This document shows, piece by piece, positions 10,350 to 18,490 of a DNA stretch of 64,000 bases. Below the pieces are notes generated by a model, which was not told where the DNA came from, did not search any database, and worked only from the letters and a program-made list of their open reading frames with translations. Each line of letters starts with the position of its first letter. Position 1 is the first letter of the stretch. The stretch spans positions 2,664,300 through 2,728,299 of the forward strand of contig NC_014501.1 of the NCBI RefSeq assembly GCF_000147335.1, given 5' to 3'. Source of the DNA: Gloeothece verrucosa PCC 7822 (GTDB lineage Bacteria > Cyanobacteriota > Cyanobacteriia > Cyanobacteriales > Microcystaceae). The translations under genes and the position numbers were made by a program.

Positions 10350-10387
10350 AGCATTAATAAAACCTTTATTGTCGAGGTGTTTAGGTA

Positions 10388-11437
10388 GTGAAACTCTTTG
10401 AAACAGTAAGCGAAATGGGCCATGAGCAAGTGCTTTTTTGCCATGACAAAGCGCGAAACTTAAAAGCAATTATTGCCATTCACAATACGAATTTAGGGTC
10501 AGCGATGGGAGCAACCCGCCTTTGGCCCTACCTATCAGAAGCCGATGCTTTAAGGGATGTTTTACGTCTCAGTCGTGGCATGACTTATAAAGCCGCTTGT
10601 GCTAATATTCCTATGGGCGGTGGCAAGGCTGTAATTATTGCTAATCCTCAAGACAAAAATGATGAGCTTTTAAGAGCTTATGGACGTTTTGTTAATAGTT
10701 TAAACGGGCGGTTTATTACCGGACAAGATGTCAATCTTTCTCCCGAAGATGTGCGGCAAATTTATAAAGAGACTCAATATGTCGTCGGCCGCTCTGAAAA
10801 ATCCGGCGGTCCGGCTCCCATGACAGCAATGGGTGTTTTATTGGGAATCAAAGCCGCAGTAGAGTTTAGGATGCAGCAAACCAACCTTGAAGGATTAACA
10901 GTCGCTGTTCAAGGACTGGGAAATGTGGGTCAAAATCTTTGTAAGCACCTGCACGAGCATAAAGTCAAGCTTTTTGTTAGTGATATTGATGCTAAAAAAG
11001 CTGAAAAAATGCAACAGCTTTATGGGGCTACTGTGGTAGAATCAAAAGAAATTTATAATCTCGATGTAGATATTTTCTCACCTTGTGCTTTAGGGGCGAT
11101 TATTAATAGTTCAACTATTCCCTTACTCAAAGCAAAAATTATCGCGGGTGCGGCAAATAATCAACTAGAAAATGAAGTGCTTCATAGTAGATTACTGGAA
11201 GATAAAGGCATTCTTTATTGTCCAGATTACGTCATTAATGCTGGAGGGTTAATTAATGTTTATCATGAGATGATAGGCTACGAAGAAGAAAAAGCCTTCA
11301 CTCACTTAAACAGTATTTATAATACTCTTCTACAAATTTTTTCCCTAGCCAAATCTCAAGAAATCACCCCTTATGAAGCCGCGCAAAAAATTGCGGAAAA
11401 TAGAATCATGAACGCTCAACCTTTAGGTGTAAAATAG
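10388..11437 (+). CDS. scyB: ScyB, tryptophan dehydrogenase (Leu/Phe/Glu dehydrogenase family)
   Basis: ScyB oxidatively deaminates tryptophan to indole-3-pyruvate, the first dedicated step of scytonemin synthesis. The 349-residue protein is a leucine-dehydrogenase-type enzyme: MTYKAACANIPMGGGKAVI contains the substrate-binding and catalytic lysines, ITGQDVNLSPEDV follows, and a Rossmann motif VQGLGNVGQNL lies near residue 180. The start is a GTG; AGG lies a few bases upstream and the protein then begins KLFETVSEMGHE, as in the family. It sits between scyA and scyC with short spacers, matching the published scyABC order. Strong call from both sequence and context. Confidence 0.94.
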   Translation: MKLFETVSEMGHEQVLFCHDKARNLKAIIAIHNTNLGSAMGATRLWPYLSEADALRDVLRLSRGMTYKAACANIPMGGGKAVIIANPQDKNDELLRAYGRFVNSLNGRFITGQDVNLSPEDVRQIYKETQYVVGRSEKSGGPAPMTAMGVLLGIKAAVEFRMQQTNLEGLTVAVQGLGNVGQNLCKHLHEHKVKLFVSDIDAKKAEKMQQLYGATVVESKEIYNLDVDIFSPCALGAIINSSTIPLLKAKIIAGAANNQLENEVLHSRLLEDKGILYCPDYVINAGGLINVYHEMIGYEEEKAFTHLNSIYNTLLQIFSLAKSQEITPYEAAQKIAENRIMNAQPLGVK

Positions 11438-11446
11438 AGGATTTTT

Positions 11447-12418
11447 ATGGAACAAAATACATTTGCCACATCTGCCTACATTGATAATTCGCCCGAAACG
11501 GTTCATGACTACCTTTGTAGTTTAGAAAACCTAAATGATTGGACGCTATACAGCCGTATGCTAGAACAAGTCGATGACAATACTTGGTTAGGAACAGCAT
11601 CAGGCTATCAGCACAATCTTTACTATCACGTAAAAAAAATCGAGCATCCAACCATTAAAGGGATTGAATGGCATTGTGGCATAGAATATCAAAAATATTT
11701 TCAAGTTTATCCAGTTTTTCTATTTACACCTCAATATATAGACCCCAATTCAGATGAAAGCGGCGTTTATTTTCACTGGCTAAGTTTTGTCGATCCTAAA
11801 CGGCGAACACCAATGATCATGGAGGGAATTGAAACCGTACATACTTCTGAATGTCGCTCACTCAAAGCAATTTTAGAAAGAAAAGCCGGTCATACCTCTG
11901 CTGCTGTTGGGCGTTATAAAATTGACACCAATACAATGTTTGTCGATGCACCCATTGAATTAGGATTTGAATACCTAAGAGACTTACGTAATATGGATGA
12001 CTGGGCGCATTTATTGCGTTCAACAGGGAAACTTAACCCTGAAGGAGGCGAATTTTTAGACGAATACGCTCAGAAAGTAACCGTCACCTTGCGAACCCAT
12101 GCACTCAATAAATATTACTTAATCGAGCAAAATTATTTTTATCCCGAACATAACTTTATCCAGCGTTGTGCAGTCGTAATTATTCCCTGCTCTTATGCGT
12201 TCGGTGATCCTTCTGCACAAGGATTTATACTACACCAGATTACCTTCTGGCCTGTAGATCATCCCTTAAAACACGGCAAACTGCAACTACAAGACTTTGG
12301 CGCTGAAAGTATGAACATAAAACGATTACTCGAAGCGCAAGCCGGCAACACCCAAAGTTTTGCCCAAGGAATGAGCTATCGCCCCAGCAATAAAAACACT
12401 ACTGCGGCTTTAGTATAA
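11447..12418 (+). CDS. scyC: ScyC, cyclase of scytonemin pathway
   Basis: ScyC cyclises the ScyA product, with decarboxylation, to the tricyclic ketone monomer precursor. The 323-residue protein has no classical catalytic motif. It appears to be two related halves: SPETVHDYLCSLENLNDW near residue 18 and APIELGFEYLRDLRNMDDW near residue 168 align, each starting a START/SRPBCC-like region. This duplication is my reading. A good ribosome site AGAGG precedes the ATG, nine bases after the scyB stop, indicating tight coupling. Identity rests on position directly after scyA-scyB and on the overall sequence pattern. Confidence 0.92.
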   Translation: MEQNTFATSAYIDNSPETVHDYLCSLENLNDWTLYSRMLEQVDDNTWLGTASGYQHNLYYHVKKIEHPTIKGIEWHCGIEYQKYFQVYPVFLFTPQYIDPNSDESGVYFHWLSFVDPKRRTPMIMEGIETVHTSECRSLKAILERKAGHTSAAVGRYKIDTNTMFVDAPIELGFEYLRDLRNMDDWAHLLRSTGKLNPEGGEFLDEYAQKVTVTLRTHALNKYYLIEQNYFYPEHNFIQRCAVVIIPCSYAFGDPSAQGFILHQITFWPVDHPLKHGKLQLQDFGAESMNIKRLLEAQAGNTQSFAQGMSYRPSNKNTTAALV

Positions 12419-12521
12419 ACCTCATTTCTTCGCCTCTTGGCTCTGGAGCGCGAAATCAAAAAGCCAATCTTTCCAACAACAAACACCCATAATTTTTTTC
12501 ATAACTCCATCAATCACAGAA

Positions 12522-13811
12522 ATGAAACTGAAATCACTAAAATACACAATTTCCCTAGTTACTTTTGGTTTTTCTCTAGTAACCGGTGCTGCCGCACAAG
12601 CTGCCTCCATCTCAGTCATTGCCACCGGTTTAGATAACCCGCGCAATCTTGCCTTTGCTCCCGACGGCAGTATTTATGTCACAGAGAGTGGCAAAGGAGG
12701 CGACGGTGCAGACGGAAGATGTATTCCTTCTCCGAGTGCCCAATATATTCCTCTGTGTGCGGGTCATACCGGCAAATTAAGCCGCATTACGCTAGATGGT
12801 CAAAAACAAACCCTAATTTCCAATCTTCCCTCTTTAGCCCTAACCCCCTCTGGAGAACAAGCGGCTGGGCCAGCAGATATTAAATTTGATAGTCTGGGTA
12901 ATGCTTACTTATTATTTGGCTATGCTGGCGACCCGAAGCTACGGAATACGACGTTAAAAGAGCCTACTTTGGGACAACTCTACAAATACGACACAAACAC
13001 CAAGGCTTTAAGCAGTATTTTTGACTTTGCCCAGTATGAAATCGATCATAATCCTGATGGAACTGATCTAATTACTAACCCTTACGCATTGGGTATTAAA
13101 GACGATTTGGCTTATGTTGTTGATGGAGGGGGAAATACAATCTATTCTATCGGACTCGACGGAAGCGGACTTAAAGGTAAAGGGGTAGCTGCCTTCCCGC
13201 TCCAACCTCTACCGAGTGATGCGGAGTTTCCTCCCTTGCCACCCGGTGAAGGCGCGCCGCCTTTTCAGCCAACCTTACAATCAGTTCCCACCGGTATCGC
13301 TTTCGCGCCTGATGGCAGTTTAACGGTGTCAGAATACTCAGCTTTCCCTTATCCTGAAGGGGATGCCCGTATTTTTAAAGTGGACCCCACTACCTTACAA
13401 ACGCAAGTCCTTTATAATGGCTTTACTCAACTGACGGGTGTCACCTACGACGACAAAGGCAATTTATATGCTCTGCAACATATCAATCAGTCAGAATGGA
13501 AAGCCATTGAGCAAGGCGGTAATATCATTGGTGATATCAGTGGTTCGATCATTAAAATTGCCCCTGATGGAACTCGCAAAACGGTGCTTAGTGGTCATGG
13601 GTTAGCTGCCGCATCGGGGCTAACTTTTGGACCTGATGGTCGCTTATATACCTCAAACTTTTCTCGACTGGCAGGACAGGGACAAATACTGGCTATTGAT
13701 CCTACAGCCGTACCGGAACCTAGCACCATATTGGGTGTAGTGCTATTCGGCGTAGGGGCAAGATTTTTCCGCCATAGTCTCAATAAAAAGCAGGAATCTG
13801 ACAAGGATTAA
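12522..13811 (+). CDS. ScyD/ScyE family secreted protein with PEP-CTERM tail
   Basis: ScyD and ScyE are related periplasmic beta-propeller proteins of the scytonemin cluster; ScyE is implicated in late assembly of the pigment. This 429-residue protein has a signal peptide (basic start, hydrophobic core, cleavage near AAAQAAS), then propeller-like repeats such as GLDNPRNLAFAPDGSIYV, PTGIAFAPDGSLTVSEY and ASGLTFGPDGRLYTSNF. It ends in VPEPSTILGVVLFGVGA, one membrane span and a basic tail, which is a PEP-CTERM sorting signal. Only one ScyD/E-type gene is present, so I leave the exact symbol open. It follows scyC by about 100 bases. Confidence 0.88.
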   Translation: MKLKSLKYTISLVTFGFSLVTGAAAQAASISVIATGLDNPRNLAFAPDGSIYVTESGKGGDGADGRCIPSPSAQYIPLCAGHTGKLSRITLDGQKQTLISNLPSLALTPSGEQAAGPADIKFDSLGNAYLLFGYAGDPKLRNTTLKEPTLGQLYKYDTNTKALSSIFDFAQYEIDHNPDGTDLITNPYALGIKDDLAYVVDGGGNTIYSIGLDGSGLKGKGVAAFPLQPLPSDAEFPPLPPGEGAPPFQPTLQSVPTGIAFAPDGSLTVSEYSAFPYPEGDARIFKVDPTTLQTQVLYNGFTQLTGVTYDDKGNLYALQHINQSEWKAIEQGGNIIGDISGSIIKIAPDGTRKTVLSGHGLAAASGLTFGPDGRLYTSNFSRLAGQGQILAIDPTAVPEPSTILGVVLFGVGARFFRHSLNKKQESDKD

Positions 13812-13982
13812 ACGATTGAATCATTAACTGATTAATCATTGTAGGGAGTAGGGTAAAAACCATTAGATTAACTTTAAATGATTCAATCAATTGAAAATTT
13901 TTCCCCGCCCCTACAGTTTCTCTTGGCTTTCCCTATTCTTTTTAGTAGAGTTATCACCACCAATTTACACAAGAGTTTTAAG

Positions 13983-15113
13983 ATGAAATTAGTCAAACAT
14001 ATATCTTTAGCCGTCGCCAGTAGCGGATTGATGCTATGCTTCACAGCAGGCAACGCTAAGGCCTTAACCTTAACCTTTGATCGTCAAATTGGCGAACCCG
14101 GTTTTGCTCCGGGACAGTTATTTGTTCCCCAAGGGATAGGAGTACAAGACTCAACGGGTGATATTTTTATCAGTAATGGTCGAGGACTGAATCCGGACGG
14201 TTCTTTTAACCCGAATGTGGGTAACCGGGTCGATGTATTCAATGCTCAGGGTAACTATCTTCGGTCAGTGGGAAGTGGGAGACAGGGACACGGAGAAGGG
14301 CTTGATGAACCCGCCGACCTCAAATTTGATCCCCTGACCGGTAACCTATACGTCGGCGATGTTTTTAACAGTGAAATAGATGTTTATAATCCCAATACAG
14401 GGGCATTTATTACCTCTTTTGGTTCATTTGGGGGCCCGGTAGATGGAAGGCTTTTCTTTGGTCCAGGAGGAATGTCATTTAATAAAAATGGTATTTTGTA
14501 TGTGACTGATTTTAGCGAGGACGTGATTAAAGTCTATGGTAGAGACGGTGAGTTAATTAACACCATTGGTTCTAGTGGTAGCGGACTTGGTCAATTTCTC
14601 GGTCCTGCGGGCATCACTATCTCTCCCAACACTGGGAATATTTATGTCAATGACCAATACAATAATCGAGTTCAAGTTCTCAATGCTGAAGGTGATACCT
14701 TGTTTGCTTTTGGTACTCGCGGTGACGGACCTGGACAATTTAAGGAACCCATTGGCATCGAAGTAGACGAGAATGAGAATATTTATGTAGCAGATTCTCA
14801 GAATAGTCGGGTTCAAGTTTTTGATCAAAACGGGAATTTCCTGACTAGCTTTGGTCAAGCGGCGGCGGCACCTCCACCGGCTTTAGGAGAACCTCCTTTT
14901 GGCAACCCCTTAGACCTCACACCAGGTACTTTTAACTGGACTGCCGGATTACACTACGATAATCACAAGCTTTATGTGGGTGATTTCTTCCAAGGTCGGG
15001 TTCAGGTATTGAACGTTAACACTACTGCCGTTCCGGAACCGAACACCCTATTAGGTGTCGTGCTATTTGGAGTAGGAACAAGATTCTTTCGTAGAGCGCT
15101 TAAGAAAAGGTAA
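13983..15113 (+). CDS. scyF: ScyF-like NHL-repeat secreted protein with PEP-CTERM tail
   Basis: ScyF is the NHL-repeat protein of known scytonemin clusters, thought to act in the periplasm in late pigment steps; its exact reaction is not settled. The product has a signal peptide (ATG at 13983, cleavage near AKALTL) and about six NHL blades, for example GNIYVNDQYNNRVQVLNAEG and ENIYVADSQNSRVQVFDQNG. The C terminus VPEPNTLLGVVLFGVGT plus a basic tail is a PEP-CTERM signal nearly identical to that of the upstream ScyD/E protein. The frame is open to 13878, but the signal peptide fixes 13983. Assignment as ScyF rests on NHL repeats and gene order. Confidence 0.82.
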   Translation: MKLVKHISLAVASSGLMLCFTAGNAKALTLTFDRQIGEPGFAPGQLFVPQGIGVQDSTGDIFISNGRGLNPDGSFNPNVGNRVDVFNAQGNYLRSVGSGRQGHGEGLDEPADLKFDPLTGNLYVGDVFNSEIDVYNPNTGAFITSFGSFGGPVDGRLFFGPGGMSFNKNGILYVTDFSEDVIKVYGRDGELINTIGSSGSGLGQFLGPAGITISPNTGNIYVNDQYNNRVQVLNAEGDTLFAFGTRGDGPGQFKEPIGIEVDENENIYVADSQNSRVQVFDQNGNFLTSFGQAAAAPPPALGEPPFGNPLDLTPGTFNWTAGLHYDNHKLYVGDFFQGRVQVLNVNTTAVPEPNTLLGVVLFGVGTRFFRRALKKR

Positions 15114-15228
15114 TAGGAGTTACGCACTCCCAAATAAAAACAACGATTTTATGTCATCCACCAGCGAAGCGAAGGATCGCGGACCAATCTCAAGCCCTAA
15201 TGATTTCGTGGAGAGTGCGTAAGTCCTA
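15114..15228. mobile_element. MITE-like element, copy 1
   Basis: A 115-base non-coding element bounded by 16-base terminal inverted repeats, TAGGAGTTACGCACTC at 15114 and GAGTGCGTAAGTCCTA ending at 15228, with one mismatch. The interior holds AACGATTTTATGTCAT, which recurs in a similar element at 39102-39206 and, almost intact and inverted, near 35094-35135. The left edge starts one base after the ScyF stop. No coding capacity, so any movement would need a transposase in trans. Confidence 0.75.
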
Positions 15229-15240
15229 GGTAAATAGCTT

Positions 15241-15268
15241 GTAGGGACGTTGCAAATAACGTCTCTAC
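15241..15268. repeat. Interspersed hairpin repeat (GTAGGGACGTT)
   Basis: Inverted repeat GTAGGGACGTT / AACGTCTCTAC with a 6-base loop; one G-T mismatch. The same hairpin family recurs at 43388-43418. This is a common kind of interspersed repeat in cyanobacterial spacers and could also end transcription, though no T-run follows. Confidence 0.6.
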
Positions 15269-15317
15269 TACTTGAAATTATGCTTAGTGATCAGGATTTA
15301 TGTGAGTCATTAAATTA

Positions 15318-16517
15318 ATGAAAAAGCCTCTAAAAGTTTTATCCTTTTCTTTTTTAGTTTGGGGTTTAATATGTTTAGTAATACCCGATAAAGCTCATTC
15401 ATTAAGTTTATCTTTTGTTCGTTTTGCCAGCCATACAGATGAGGGGCTTATCGTAGGCTCAAGTTTAGAGATAACGGGAGCCGGCAACATCTATGCTGTG
15501 GATGGATTTAATAATAGTTTACAGGCATTACATCCCTCCTCTGAGTTTTTTTCTATTAACAACAGCCTTTCGCCGGCTAGTAGCAATAACGGAGAGTTTC
15601 GTTGGCAAAAATATTTAAGTATAGATAAATCGGGCAATCTTTATCGTTCTAGTCAAATTACTTCTAGTAATGCTAATAATGTTTATGTTGTTGATGGAAT
15701 CAATAACCAGCTTCAAGCTTTGAGTTTGAGCAATGGGAACCTTCATCTAGTGGATGGGATCAACAACAGCATCAGTGTGTTTAATCCTGCTAGTAACCTG
15801 TCAGATTCGTCAGAGAATAATAACCCCCCTAGTCAATTTAGCTGGCTTAAAACTTTAAGTTTAGATCAGACGGGTAAGCCTAAGCAGTCTAATCAAATTC
15901 ATTTTACTAATGCTAATCATAATTTTTATCCCCTAGATGGTATTAATCAACAATTTCAAGCTCATGTAAGTGAAACACGGGTTAAGAAAAATGATAATTT
16001 TTATCTCATAGACGGGATTAATAATCAGTTAAATGTTTTGCCAAATAATTCCGAAATCGTAGATTTTTTAAATAGTTTTAAGCAGACTTATAATTACCAT
16101 TGGGATTGGGAATCTAATTTTTCCATTGATCAAGATATTAATGGGTTTGCCGATCTTTTGGAAAATTTATCTCAAGCTAATTCATTGGCAAGTCTGGAAA
16201 ACGGTAAGTTTTATAATGATTTTCTGCCTAATAATTGGCTGGATTTGTTAAAATCAAAAGATAATTTTAATTCTTACCAGGTCAAAAATATTTATTCAGA
16301 TAGCCCGAAGAATATTTATTTTATCGATGGCATCAATAACCAGATTCAATACTGGCAAGACCTTCAAGTCAACGACAAGGATAATATATATTTAATCAAT
16401 GGCATTAATTCAAAAGTAGAAATTATTGCCGTTCCGGAATCTTCACCGGTATTAGCTTTAACCTTACTTTTAATGGGATTTATAGCAACTGCCTTGGCGG
16501 CTAAGACAAATAACTGA
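15318..16517 (+). CDS. Unrecognised secreted DGINN-repeat protein with PEP-CTERM-like tail
   Basis: No named family recognised. The 399-residue product has a signal peptide (about 1-28, ending KAHSLS) and a C-terminal VPESSPVLALTLLLMGF segment that resembles a PEP-CTERM signal but reads PES, not PEP. Between them are seven copies of a motif like NVYVVDGINNQLQAL (about residues 57, 121, 141, 202, 227, 331 and 356), most in pairs 20-25 residues apart. FRWQKYLSIDKSG (94) and FSWLKTLSLDQTG (174) alternate with them. The motif matches one strand pair of an NHL blade as in the upstream ScyF-like protein, so this looks like a diverged NHL relative. It lies on the scy strand before ebo. Role unknown. 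Confidence 0.75.
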   Translation: MKKPLKVLSFSFLVWGLICLVIPDKAHSLSLSFVRFASHTDEGLIVGSSLEITGAGNIYAVDGFNNSLQALHPSSEFFSINNSLSPASSNNGEFRWQKYLSIDKSGNLYRSSQITSSNANNVYVVDGINNQLQALSLSNGNLHLVDGINNSISVFNPASNLSDSSENNNPPSQFSWLKTLSLDQTGKPKQSNQIHFTNANHNFYPLDGINQQFQAHVSETRVKKNDNFYLIDGINNQLNVLPNNSEIVDFLNSFKQTYNYHWDWESNFSIDQDINGFADLLENLSQANSLASLENGKFYNDFLPNNWLDLLKSKDNFNSYQVKNIYSDSPKNIYFIDGINNQIQYWQDLQVNDKDNIYLINGINSKVEIIAVPESSPVLALTLLLMGFIATALAAKTNN

Positions 16518-16550
16518 TATGATATCGAGTGGAAAACCATTAATAATCTA

Positions 16551-16784
16551 ATGCCCAAACCCTACATTTCCGAGCTACGTCAAAAAATCATTCAAGCCAT
16601 TGATCTAGATGGCATGAAGAAGATTGAAGTGGATCAAATCTTTCCACTGAGTCGCAAGACAATTAACTTATGTCAGCATACGAAAAAGCCAGCACCCGAG
16701 ATGACCAAGCTTTCTAACCATCTTGGCGATTGCTATATTGTTGATCGGCTTAAAAAATCTATATATTATGACGATGAATTCTAA
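16551..16784 (+). pseudogene. IS630-family transposase N-terminal remnant
   Basis: The 77-codon frame begins MPKPYISELRQKIIQAID and continues LDGMKKIEVDQIFPLSRKTI, which matches the N-terminal helix-turn-helix of IS630-type transposases common in cyanobacteria. The catalytic DDE region is absent and the sequence ends abruptly over the start of eboA. It is therefore a decayed remnant. It marks an old insertion at the junction between scy and ebo and may have displaced the native eboA leader. Confidence 0.7.
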
Positions 16785-17517
16785 TCGAATTAATGTAATC
16801 AAGTTACTTAATAAATGGCTTTCACGACAGGTTGACACAAAGGCTTTAACCTGGCTAGAAGAAAAGCGGCAACAAATTGCTCAAGGATCTTCAGCGAAAG
16901 TATTTTTTCTGGCTTTTAGCGCAGTGCCTCGCCATACCGGCAAAGAAGATTTAAAATTAACCCTTGATGATTGGCAAACCATTGAGGTGATGCGTTCGGG
17001 TTGGTGTCCCTACAATTGGAGCATCGATCAAGCCGCTCGCACACTCCTAGCTTTATCAGTTCCGGAGGATAACGCCCAAGAGTATGTACAAACGTTAGAA
17101 AAAGTATTTACGGCGGCTGATGTGAGTGAATTAGTTGCTCTTTATCAAGCTTTACCCTTGTTACCTTATCCTGAACAGTATCGCCTGCGTGCGGCTGAGG
17201 GAATTCGTAGCAACATGACGGCCGTTTTCAATGCGGTTGCTTTATGTAATCCTTATCCTGCCGAATATTTTGATGATATTGCCTGGAATCAGATGGTATT
17301 AAAAGCTTTATTTATCGGGAGTCCACTGAATTTAATTCAAGGACTTGAGAAAAGATCTAACCCCCAACTATCTCAAATGTTAATTGATTATGCCAAAGAA
17401 AGATGGGCGGCTAATCGTTCAGTGCCTTCTGAAATTTGGGCAGTGATCAAACCTTATGGTAACGCTTCCATTATTGCAGAATTAGAGCGAATGTTAGCTT
17501 ATTCGGATAGCCAGTAA
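16768..17517 (+). CDS. eboA: EboA, metabolite traffic protein
   Basis: First gene of the ebo operon, which in cyanobacteria is needed for export of the scytonemin precursor to the periplasm. EboA itself has no assigned reaction. The roughly 249-residue soluble protein is helical with no membrane span; recognisable stretches include WSIDQAARTLLALSVP, ALPLLPYPEQYRLRAAEGIR and LIDYAKERWAANR. The start is probably ATG 16768 or 16774, since upstream codons overlap the transposase remnant. It is followed by eboB after a 50-base spacer with short tandem repeats. Assignment rests on family pattern and on the full eboA-F order. Confidence 0.88.
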   Translation: MTMNSNRINVIKLLNKWLSRQVDTKALTWLEEKRQQIAQGSSAKVFFLAFSAVPRHTGKEDLKLTLDDWQTIEVMRSGWCPYNWSIDQAARTLLALSVPEDNAQEYVQTLEKVFTAADVSELVALYQALPLLPYPEQYRLRAAEGIRSNMTAVFNAVALCNPYPAEYFDDIAWNQMVLKALFIGSPLNLIQGLEKRSNPQLSQMLIDYAKERWAANRSVPSEIWAVIKPYGNASIIAELERMLAYSDSQ

Positions 17518-17524
17518 GGGGAAG

Positions 17525-17560
17525 GACTAATAACTAATGACCAATGACTAATGACTAAGG
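17525..17560. repeat. Short tandem repeat in eboA-eboB spacer
   Basis: Degenerate tandem ACTAATGACCAATGACTAAT units occupy the spacer and end just before the ribosome site of eboB. Same family as the repeats at 2424 and 49698. Confidence 0.75.
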
Positions 17561-17569
17561 AGTAATTTT

Positions 17570-18481
17570 ATGAACTATATCGATCCTCATATTCACATGA
17601 GTTCTCGTACTACTGATGATTATCAAGCCATGCGAGATGCGGGAATTGTAGCAGTTATTGAACCCGCTTTTTGGTTAGGACAACCCCGTACAAGCGTAGC
17701 GAGTTTTCAAGATTATTTTAGCAGTCTGGTAGGGTGGGAACGTTTTCGAGCCGGGCAATTTGGGATTCGTCACTATTGCACCATTGGGCTAAACTCAAAA
17801 GAAGCCAATAACGAACCCCTCGCCGAAGCCGTTATGGAACTGTTACCGCTATATCTCGGCAAAGAAGGCGTAGTGGCTATTGGTGAAATTGGCTATGATG
17901 ATATGACCCCGGCAGAAGACAAATATTTCCGTCTTCAGTTGGAATTGGCAAAAGAACTGGATATGCTGGTGTTAATTCATACGCCTCACCGCAATAAAAA
18001 AGCCGGCACCAGCTACAGTATGGATGTATGTCTAGAACATGGTTTAAAACCCTCTCAAGTGATTGTAGACCACAACAACGAAGAAACCGTGCAAGAAGTG
18101 CTAGACCGGGGCTTTTGGGCGGCGTTTACCATTTATCCTCATACCAAGATGGGCAATGCTCGAATGGTAGAAATTGTTCGTCAATATGGATGTGAGCGCA
18201 TTATTGTCGATAGTAGTGCAGATTGGGGCATCAGCGATCCTCTAGCCGTACCGAAAACCGCTCAGTTAATGAAAGAAAGAGGCATTCCCGAGGCACATAT
18301 TAGAGCCGTATGTTATGAAAATGCCCTAGCCGCCTATAGCCAAAGTGGTCAAATGAACGAGCAAGACTGGCTAAATCCTCAACCGGTGGATCAGCGACAG
18401 TTATTTAGTGGTAATTCGGTTTTACGGGGACAGAAGCCGCTAATAGAAACCTCAGCCCGTGATTATGTTTTAATTGAATAG
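17570..18481 (+). CDS. eboB: EboB, TatD-like metal-dependent hydrolase
   Basis: Second ebo gene. The 303-residue protein is a TatD-family TIM-barrel hydrolase: the metal motif DPHIHM at the N terminus (residues 4-9), GEIGYDDMTPAE with the metal Glu near 105, LIHTPHRNK near 143, VIVDHNNEE near 165, and IIVDSSADWG near 212 supplying the last Asp. The substrate is unknown; its role in traffic of the scytonemin monomer comes from the operon. AAGGAG lies just before the ATG. eboC starts 9 bases after its stop, so the two are co-transcribed. Confidence 0.9.
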   Translation: MNYIDPHIHMSSRTTDDYQAMRDAGIVAVIEPAFWLGQPRTSVASFQDYFSSLVGWERFRAGQFGIRHYCTIGLNSKEANNEPLAEAVMELLPLYLGKEGVVAIGEIGYDDMTPAEDKYFRLQLELAKELDMLVLIHTPHRNKKAGTSYSMDVCLEHGLKPSQVIVDHNNEETVQEVLDRGFWAAFTIYPHTKMGNARMVEIVRQYGCERIIVDSSADWGISDPLAVPKTAQLMKERGIPEAHIRAVCYENALAAYSQSGQMNEQDWLNPQPVDQRQLFSGNSVLRGQKPLIETSARDYVLIE

Positions 18482-18490
18482 ACAAAAACT

